DNA of 64,000 nt from positions 12,930,755-12,994,754 of the forward strand of contig CM018695.1 in assembly GCA_009363875.1 (NCBI GenBank). The letters are read 5' to 3'. Made by a program: the position numbers and the translations under genes. The DNA is from Mikania micrantha. Its lineage: Eukaryota > Streptophyta > Magnoliopsida > Asterales > Asteraceae. Every line of letters starts with the position of its first letter. The stretch's first letter is position 1. Of this stretch, positions 56,501-64,000 are shown one piece after another. The notes below the pieces were generated by a model. That model was not told where the DNA came from and did not search any database. It saw only the letters and a program-made list of their open reading frames with translations.

Positions 56501-58730
56501 AAAATTCTTGTTTGTGTGTGAATTGGGGCCCTGAACCAACAATTGGTATTAGAGCGAAAGTTACACGAGGGTCGTTTTGAGAGTCGTTTCAAGAGAAACA
56601 GAGCAGCCCTTGGCTGCGGGCTAAGGAAGAAGCAAGCATGGAAAACATAAGTGTTAGCGATAGCAGGTGTCCGACGAGTTCATGTGAAGAATTCGCAAGA
56701 AAGTAGACCGGCTGCTACAGCAGCAAAGACCGAAAAAAAGATTGTTGCCGGAATTAATTTCTGGTGTGAGACCATGAAGACCGTCAAGCTGCAACAAAGA
56801 CCGGCTGATTGAAAAAATTTAGACAGAAGACCGAAAATGGTGACCGGAGACCGACCGGAAGACCGAAGTGTGCGTGACTGGCGTTCGCCTGACAAAGAAT
56901 GAAGAAAGAAAGTCGGGGTCACAAGAAAGGAAGATAGTACCAGCACTAGAGCAAGACCGAGGAAGAGAAAAAGATCAAAACAAAAGGAAAGAAAGAAGCA
57001 GCAAGGCCGATCGACTTGGTGATCGGAAGCAAAGATTTTGATGGGAAATAGAGAAAACAAAAGCATGTGTTTGTCGTTGTTGGAATGAAGAAAAGAAATA
57101 GAAGCAATGAGACATATGGGTGAAGTAGGCATACACGTGAAGTAATTTTGGAATTTGTTGAGGAGAAGGCAACTGGGCTAATAGGTCAATTAATTGAAAG
57201 CAAGCAAGTTGCTTGATAATTTAATAATTTAAGCAAGGCATTTTTATTTCCCGGAAAGCAAGAAGAACGGTTTAAACAAAAGCAATATATTGTTTAAACA
57301 AGCAAGCAAAAGAAAGGGGTTAGGCAAGAGCAAGTAAGATTTGAATCAGGCAAGTTACGCAAGAGAAACGATTATGGTTTAAGCAAGACAAAATTAAAAG
57401 GTTTAGTATGGAGCAAGAGCAAGAAGATTCGACGTAAGCAAGAACGGTTTGAATCAAGAAGCAAGAAGCATGACGGACATCAAGATAAAGGGGGTGAATG
57501 TTGGATTAATCTTGATGGGTCAAGTTACGGATCAACATTGTTTTAATTTAATCACATGTTTTTAGTGTTTAATTAGATCATGGGTAGAAGTAGTGGGTCT
57601 AGGTTGTAGGAGTAATGGGTTAAAAATGTGGGAACATGGTTTCTCACGTATGCATGTTTCCGAGTATGTTTACATTTCTTATATATGTAAGTATGAGTAT
57701 GAATGAAAGTGTGAGTGAGTTTGATTACAAAAAATTCTTGTATGTGTGTGAATTGGGGCCTGAACCAACAAATTTCATATATATCTAAAAATTTATTATA
57801 TGTCATTTTGAATTTTGTAATATCATATTTACCCTTTCAAAACACTGAAAATATATATTTATCTGTTCCAAATTAAAATAGAGTTAGTTCCTAAGATTTG
57901 CAGAAAGTAACATGCTTGAGTATTAAGGATTTAAAGTAACATGTTTGCCCTGTATACTTTCAATTTTGCATTATGTTTAGGTATTAAGGCTAGCTTCAGT
58001 CAAATTTTCTGTTGAATTGGGATGAAATAACCAAAATATGCTTTGACTTTTTGAACAGTCAAAGTGAAATGGCTAAAAGTCAAAAGGTATTTAAGAAGAC
58101 AGAAAAGTTAATGAATATTAGTCCCAATACTTGACTTGTTACAAAATTGAAAGCATACAACCCATTAATGCTAATTTAAACCTTTGATACCAAAACTTTC
58201 TACGTATCGAAAACCGCAAGGACTGTTTCTATAATTAACTCCAATAAATAGATAACTCACTAATAGGTAAATAATGGCAGTAGTATGAATCATCTTAATG
58301 CATAATGTTGCTATTTTTTTATCAATTAAAAAGAGGCTTGAATTATGAAAATTTACTGTCCAAGGGTCTAATATGATACTTTTGGTGTTGTTCTGAGGTG
58401 AATATGCTATTATGAAATTTAGTCTATGCATTTGCTACTTATTTATCATAGCATGCAGTTCAACTTACTAAAGTATTAAACTTTATTATCATACCAGTGT
58501 TGATGGATGAACAAAAGGAAACCGAAGCTGTCGAAGAACTTACAAAAGCCATAGCTTTTAAACCTGAGCTACAAATGCTACATCTTCGAGCAGCATTTTA
58601 TGAATCGATGAGCGATTATGATTTAGCTCTAAGAGATTGTGAGGCAGCACTCTGTTTAGACCCTAACCATAAGGAGACACTTGAGCTTTATAACCGGACA
58701 CAAAAACAAGCTGCTGAGTTGTATACATGA
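51561..58730 (+). CDS. EOL: ETO1-like (EOL) protein, BTB and TPR, four exons
   Basis: Exons 51561-53578, 54666-54954, 55902-56211 and 58498-58730 join to 2850 bp, 949 codons plus TGA; Arabidopsis ETO1 is about 951 residues. All introns are GT-AG. Family role: substrate adaptor of a CUL3 E3 ligase in the cytosol, binding type-2 ACC synthases through TPRs and CUL3 through BTB, so limiting ethylene. Seen here: a Ser-rich start; a conserved LPYGLPDLHLIEPPIDRYL block; BTB about 238-345; TPR-like repeats from about 430 to the end; LNCQKAAMRSLRLARN across the first splice; an end rich in DCEAALCLDPNHKETLELY. The N-terminus is closer to EOL1/EOL2 than to ETO1. A second Met (codon 35, 51663) is just before the conserved GLKLKERCKK and could be the true start. 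No break is seen. Confidence 0.93.
53579..54665 (+). other. Intron 1 with a 182-bp tandem duplication
   Basis: 53756-53937 and 53938-54109 are diverged copies (both have tggcttgataatt, then ccttgtcaccatccac). The intron ends ttaaaacag|attaaactg. Small frames inside are not coding. Confidence 0.8.
54666..54954 (+). CDS. EOL: Exon 2 of the ETO1-like gene
   Basis: Encodes the conserved stretch around MRSLRLARN and ERLVYEGWIFYDTG, a TPR pair. It ends KGQ at acaa|gtaagt, phase 0. Confidence 0.92.
55456..55666. mobile_element. MITE in intron 2 of the ETO1-like gene
   Basis: Ends gaggctgtttggtagc and gctaccaaatagcctc are inverted repeats. The inside repeats ttaatggttaagaggta words in both directions. 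Flanks are taa and tta, so the 3-bp target duplication expected for PIF/Harbinger is not clean. Confidence 0.65.
55902..56211 (+). CDS. EOL: Exon 3 of the ETO1-like gene
   Basis: Starts after ttattgcag with ALNNLGSIYVDCGKYDLAA and ends in TYPYRYRAA plus one base, at gctgcag|gtactt. TPR repeats with the family-typical KLIEKAENNASAYEKRSEYC. Confidence 0.92.
56269..57770 (+). mobile_element. TRIM-like non-autonomous LTR element in intron 3
   Basis: LTRs 56269-56541 and 57499-57770 (273 and 272 bp) are near-identical and end CCAACA; the right one starts TGTTGG, the left has TGTTTG. A primer site TGGTATTAGAGCG (56544-56556) and a purine tract AAAGGGGGTGAA (57487-57498) are in place. The 957-bp interior has no gag or pol. 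It is purine-rich, with many agcaag words at 57200-57480. No exact target duplication is seen (gttaa versus aattt). Same direction as the gene, so its LTR signals could affect splicing or polyadenylation. Confidence 0.85.
58498..58730 (+). CDS. EOL: Exon 4 of the ETO1-like gene
   Basis: Starts after ttatcataccag, completing a split Val codon, and runs to TGA at 58728-58730. Encodes the last TPR (LHLRAAFYESMSDYDLAL, DCEAALCLDPNHKETLELY). Intron 3 before it is 2286 bp, two thirds of which is the TRIM-like element. Confidence 0.92.
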
Positions 58731-60065
58731 GTTAGTTGTACAGTTGTCAAAGAAGTGAAAAGAAGTTTGTACCACTCGTCGGTTCAGTTGCCACTGCAGA
58801 TTCGTGGCCAACACGTATGGAAGAACAAGAGATTTTGAAGTTTCGCCTGTGAATTCACCGGGTATGATTTAAGGAACATGCTATATGATTTGGTTAGCGT
58901 CGAAAAGAGGGGCAAAAATGGAATTTCATGCATATGAAAAGCCTTGGGGAGTCACGTAGTAAGTTGTACAATCATTGTTTCTTCATAAATTTTATAATGA
59001 TACAAGCTTTGTGTATTGCTATCTGGATTCAAGATTCTCTTTTGGTCTCAAATGAAATAACTATGGAGTTTCTCAACTCAAAGATTGAATAGACCATTTA
59101 AACATTAAGTTCAGAAAATTCACTAGTATTAAATTCTTACAAACCGAAATTTGCGTACAAGTTGTTAAAGCATACTAAGATTCATCTAATCCAAGTGATA
59201 AAACGAGTTTAGCCCTTAAGGTTTGCAAAAACCACAACCAAGATTGTAAAAAAATGAAAGAAACCATAGTAGAACTAAGAATCAAACTAAGAAAACAAGT
59301 GAAGGTGGGTTGTGTGATGTTAGAAATCTCTACGGAATACTTGGCCTTCAATTTCAATGTTATCCCCAAAATCGCCTAAAAGACTTGAGAGAAATAGGGT
59401 TTTTGGTAAAAAGCTCTCCCTCCTCGGATTGGGGGAGAATTGCCTTATAAAAATCGTAAGTGGGCCGAACATGGTTATGTTCGAAAGTATCACATTTGTG
59501 TTTATAGTCCAGATATAAATCCATCTAAACGCGATTGTGTTCATGTCGAACACGGTTATGTCTAAGTTGTTCTTCCTAAATCTTCTTCAATTCTTGTGTA
59601 TTTCCATGAAAATCACCCAACAACTATCAGGAGCTACTACATTCAAAAATAACACCCGATAAGTGTCTAGATAGATGAATTTGCAACACAAATTGCTTCA
59701 AATCAAGGATATACATTATTTACATGAATAATTATCTACATATTAGAATCCCTACACACACAGGGGATGGATCATATAATAACCCAATGTAATTGTGGTA
59801 ACACATAAACTATAACTCAACTCTTAAAATAATAAAAAAATATTTTAGACTTCAAATTAAGATCAGGGACAAGATTGTAATGTACTCTCTTTCTCTCTCT
59901 GTGTCAGACCTTTTCTTCAAAAACCAAAAGCCATCGCATGATCAAGCATATGTCATTTCAATAAAAAACACACACACTTCTATGTTCTATAGAAATCGAG
60001 AGAAATAGATAGATATGTGTGTGTGTATGTATATATAGGGAGAGATTCGAAGGGGGAGACGATTG
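58731..60065. other. 3' UTR of the ETO1-like gene, then intergenic DNA
   Basis: The 3' UTR probably ends near 59000-59030 (cataaattttataatgatac). Further on, a minus-strand ttataaaaatc region with repeated gaacatggttatgt words looks like a decayed LTR promoter. CGAACAT-GGTT-ATGTTCG at 59466-59483 is a perfect 7-bp hairpin. A TG/TA run lies at 60013-60036. Confidence 0.4.
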
Positions 60066-61616
60066 TTGTCACACCCTAACCGACAGTAGAATACGTCGGG
60101 GTGCGAGTTTCATTGTTCATTATATCGTTGTGTTATTAATACGTTTCAATATTTAAATGCATCATTTATTAAAATACTACCAAACATTCATTAAATTTAA
60201 ATCAATTCATTACAATAATTATATCCAAACAATTACAATTGAAATATAAAACATTGTTTCAAAATTTAAACTAGGTCAACTAAAGTACTAGCCTATGTCT
60301 TCATAAGCTGCACTTAACTATCACACATGTAAAATAATTCATGTCTAACTATTTTCATAGTTGGTGATCACACATACAAATTTTATATAATACATAAGAA
60401 AGAGATGCAAATTCAAAGTCTAAATCATTGATCAAAAGCATATGTTCTTACAAGTTTCTAAGGAATCATATATATCACAAGAATTCAAATAAGTCCTCAA
60501 TAGTTATGCATGTCAAACAAAGAAGTAATCATAGTCCTCCTCAATAATGTCCTCAAACATTGTCAAACAATACTTGTAACCTAAGCTTGCAAGACCTAAA
60601 TGTAAGTATGTTAACATGTGTACAATTACACCTATTGAACACTAAGACATAAGTCAATGCGAAGGAGGTATCTAACCATTTTAGGCTACTTTTGTATCTG
60701 ATATGCATAAAAGAATTGAAGTAATGCAAAATCTATCAACCTGTAATAGCATACAACTAAAGTCAATCTCTATGGACTAAGTCATTGCATTATTAATGTT
60801 TTGACTCTAAGGATATCATCATTTTTATAAGACATGTGCTACAATTCTTAAACATTACAAAAAAGTAAAGAAGGGAGTACGAATGTACTCACATGGATGA
60901 TCTAGCTTTGTCTAAGAGTTCATGCCTATGCGTTTTAAGGAGTTGTATTGCACACCTAAACCGAAAGGCAATAGAAGTCTTAGTATTACTTAGATTTCAA
61001 GTTTGGTGTCCTAGAAAATATGGCATACTATGCAAGTCCTAAAAGATGCGTCTAAGTTTGAATGGTATCATTTGGATTATTTATTTATATACTTACATAA
61101 TTAATTTTTCGTATTTGAATTTGAATACCACATAACATTTGAATATCATATTTCCATCCATAAGCTTAAAAGTTTTAAAAAATGTTTAATGTTTGTATGT
61201 AAGATTATTTCTTTAAAGTCAAGTAACATTTATGGATTTTATTTTTTCTTTTAAATTGAATATTAATTAAGATAAGAAAAATATTTTCTTTAGATTTATC
61301 TTTTTATTTTATTCTTATCTTTGTTTTATAAATCTTGACTTTAAAATAATTTGGTTGTCTCAAGAAATAGTTTATTTAAATATATATTTTTCTCCAAAAT
61401 TTATTCTAACATTTTAAAGATTTTTAACGATTGGTGCTTGAATAAAAATAATCTGCTTGAATAAATAGGTTCGACACCAAAAATCTCAAAACATTACATT
61501 TAACATATTTGCGGAAATTACAAAAGAAGTCCCAGATTTTTTAAGTTTAGAACTTTACAAAACATCATTTTAGTTTAACACCTCTACCAAATCTAACTAA
61601 CATCATTCACTATATA
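60066..61616 (-). repeat. LTR 3' portion of the TGTCACACCC type
   Basis: Begins TGTCACACCCTAACCGAC. It has a terminal hairpin (CACCC/GGGTG plus CCGAC/GTCGG, 60072-60103) and, 281 nt in, sense-strand AACTAT-GAAA-ATAGTT (60347-60362) beside CACC. These mark the antisense 3' end of an LTR of this class. The other end and a target duplication (left flank GATTG) were not found. Confidence 0.55.
60347..60362 (-). other. GAAA-loop hairpin
   Basis: Sense strand AACTAT-GAAA-ATAGTT, a 6-bp stem with a GNRA-type loop, at the place of the UUCG hairpin in LTR A. Confidence 0.5.
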
Positions 61617-63401
61617 TGTCACACCCCCACCATCGGCGGAGACACGAAAGATGCGACGAAATTGTATATTGAGAACTCATTGAATACAAAAGAATGCTAA
61701 CTCTTTTGCTGAAGTGTAATGTCCATAAATGGTCTTAGGTTAGTACTTTAAATACATGCAAAGAACAAGTATCAACTAAAAATTTGGTGAGTTCGTAGAT
61801 TTTGTGTTTTGATCAAACAGTTGAAAATAATAGTGTTTACCATTCAAGGCACAAATAAAATGACTCTATCAAAATTTAGTAGGATCGTCATCCCATAGTG
61901 CTATGCTATCAATACAATATGTTAGTCATAAGTATGATTGGATAAAATCTACATGAATCCACAACCAAACCTCCGACTGACTGCCCGTTACTATACATAG
62001 TCTATTAAACTCCCTAAGAGTTCAAAATGCAAATGTTGGAAATTTTCACTCATCATGAATGACCACGTCATTGAGGGGATTCTAGCTAGCAAGTCCAACC
62101 TAAGGATAAATGGGGGTGTCAACCCGAGTAGTAGTATTCAATATTTATCCGCTGGCTCAGCCCATGAGTTAATGGTTGTGTCAACAAGAAGGGACTTAAG
62201 TAATAAATGTCTCGTGCAATCTACAATCCGGCTAACTTATGTTCCAGTATTACCACATTTAACATAGTAATGAAAACAGTTTGAGTATCATAGTAGGAAA
62301 ATCAAATATTGTAGCATGAATTTCCCCTAAAATATGTAAAATGTAAAAGGGGCTACGAATATTCACATTGTGTATAGAAATGGAACCCATGTCCATGTAT
62401 TGTGATAACCAAAGTCAGAGCAACCATAATCAGCACATCAGTGCTAGTCAACTATGTATGTTTAGATATAGTATACAATTTTCCAATTGAATAAAATATG
62501 ATGTCTTGTTTACAGATCAATTGTGTATCAAGTACTAATACCGGTAACCTTGTTTTGTGTGTCTATTTGACACACTTTCATACATAATCTAACACATCCT
62601 CACATATGTAAAGTTTGATTAACCGAAGACTTTTGTTCACATATGTCACCTTCGGGTTAATAATGTTTATCCTTTAATACTCGATTATTTATCTAATCGA
62701 ATGTGTTTATAATTGATATGCTTAAAATGTACATATGATATTGCATATATCAAAACTTGCTAATATATTATTGTTACTACATATAATTTTTTTGGATAGT
62801 TGGTTCATATGTATAATAAAGATATTAATATATCCTAACTTATATATGTGTAATCTGCTATAATTATGTTTATTGTAACATGATTTGTATTTATTATAAA
62901 CCGGTTGTTATTAATATGTATAAGCATTTGTCTCATTTATTAGCAATTATTGTCATTTGTGATTTATATATGTACAAAATATATTTAAAACTATTTTGCC
63001 AAAGTAATAGCCACTAGATACATATATCAATTCTTATAGTAGGTTTGTCAACATAAATTTATAATATTTGAAACTCATTAATTTATATAGTTAAATATCA
63101 AACGTTTGGATTTGTCTAATACTTATGGTTATTTAAAATGTTTGTTCTAGCCATCAAGCTTTACCAAAGATAATATTTGAATTTTAAAATAATTAAGCCA
63201 TCTTGATTCATATAATGTATTTAATAAACTCAATAGTTCATAAAATTTCCTTTTATGCAAAACGAGTATATTTATTTGCTTATCTAAGATCACTTACTAA
63301 CATCCAACATCTTTAAATGTACCCATACTTTCGATATACTCTATATCTTTCAAATTACGCCTTGTAATAAAGTATGTTTGTACTTATATATATATATATA
63401 T
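61617..63401 (-). repeat. Second LTR end of the TGTCACACCC type, and AT-rich DNA
   Basis: Starts TGTCACACCCCCACCATCGG. The phrase tcaactaaaaatttggtgag (61772-61791) is the counterpart of the small hairpin, with a weak stem. The right end is not located. A plus-strand frame at 62055-62267 has no recognisable product. Confidence 0.4.
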
Positions 63402-63724
63402 ATCTACTTCTACTATATCTAATAAATGGCTAACACAACTTGCCAAGTGTCACAACATCAGCAACTATAAACAAATTTTTCCCGCCCATATCCCCTCCCC
63501 TCAAATTTCCATGCATTCCTTTCTCATAAAAGTTCAAGGATGGAAAGGAAACCTGATTATTTTTTCCTTCATCTTTTTTATGCTTCTATTTTGGTGTTAG
63601 ACTTTGAAAATATTGATTCATAACCTATTACTTTAAATCATCCTATTCAAAGTTAAAATAAAATATATTAAAACTACTTGTTTTATTATCAATTAAAAAT
63701 CAAATATTGTATATAAAAAGAATA
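63402..63724 (+). mobile_element. Possible Helitron 5' end
   Basis: atctacttctactatatcta followed by a gccaagtgtcac phrase resembles plant Helitron 5' ends in plus orientation. No plus-strand 3' end is seen. Confidence 0.25.
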
Positions 63725-64000
63725 CTAGCCTAGAATCCCGTGTATTACACGGGTTGTGTAGTAATAAAACATAAAATTTTTAAATGCATATATAATCAAA
63801 AATGAGATAATCTTTTAGAAAAAAATCATACAAGTAAAAATCACTTAATACAAGAATTAGGGTTTGTGTTTAATTTATTGAAAACCTAAAATAAGGGGTT
63901 TCTAATTGGGTATAAAATGATTCATGTAAAAATTAGTTTTAACTCAAGTAATAGACGGAAAAATGAAAATTTTGGGATGTTAAAAAATTGACAAGTGTCT
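63725..64000 (-). mobile_element. Helitron 3' end, element cut by the window edge
   Basis: On minus the element ends with the perfect hairpin CCCGTGTATTACACGGG followed by ATTCTAGGCTAG, then host T (plus A at 63724). Same family as 4664-4981. The 5' end would lie just past 64000; gacaagtgtc at the edge fits a 5' subterminal region. Confidence 0.7.

Noticed and set aside
56264..57775. Target duplication for the TRIM-like element
   Set aside because: The flanks gttaa and aattt do not match, so the element is supported by LTRs, primer site and purine tract only.
60066..61430. LTR ending near 61424 because GATTG recurs there
   Set aside because: The bases before it (tttttaac) do not end in CA, and a 5-mer match in 1.4 kb is expected by chance.
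61617..62780. LTR ending at ...gttactaca near 62775 with a tata duplication
   Set aside because: A 4-bp AT match in AT-rich DNA is not evidence of a boundary.

Overview
This window is nuclear DNA of a flowering plant: it is AT-rich, repeat-dense, and has one intron-containing gene with plant-type splice sites among many LTR retrotransposons. The long LTRs whose antisense end reads TGTCACACCCC, and the style of the gene, suggest a eudicot, perhaps Asteraceae; that is an inference, not a measurement.

Layout. 1-7.5 kb: intergenic DNA with small DNA transposons (a 318-bp Helitron, a PIF/Harbinger-type MITE sitting inside a 35-bp minisatellite, a degraded hAT-type MITE) and a SINE-like head. 7.5-28.8 kb: a four-level nest. 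A foldback element is split by solo LTR 'A' (3.0 kb), which is split by solo LTR 'B1' (4.4 kb), which is split by an intact 13.58-kb Ty3/gypsy Tekay-like chromovirus 'C'. Each of the three LTR insertions has a perfect 5-bp target-site duplication. 30.3-38.8 kb: an old Tat-lineage Ty3/gypsy relic with gag and integrase remains, split by a second B-family solo LTR ('B2', 4.5 kb, opposite orientation to B1, perfect TSD). 38.8-51.4 kb: a decayed chromovirus 'D' with a rearranged left side. One LTR plus 1.5 kb of the downstream gene's upstream flank is present twice, and the junction carries templated filler DNA. 51.56-58.73 kb (+): a four-exon ETO1/EOL-family gene (BTB plus TPR, 949 aa), with a TRIM-like non-autonomous LTR element in intron 3 and a MITE in intron 2. 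58.7-64 kb: intergenic DNA with two more LTR ends of the TGTCACACCC type and a Helitron end at the window edge.

The host gene is expected to act in ethylene control, as a CUL3 adaptor that targets type-2 ACC synthases. The rest is mobile DNA. The most unusual signal is in the LTRs. Unrelated-looking LTR families (A, B1/B2, C and two partial ones) share an ordered set of non-coding modules: TATA box, a 5'-splice-site-like GAG|GTATGA, an array of CGAACC words, an array of GGCCCA words, a family-specific short tandem array, a hairpin, a small hairpin next to CTCACC whose loops include UUCG and GAAA, and a terminal GC-rich hairpin carrying GCGGAA. A second shared module reads GTGGTGGG(N)CCCTATATATAAGC in the sense direction and occurs six times.
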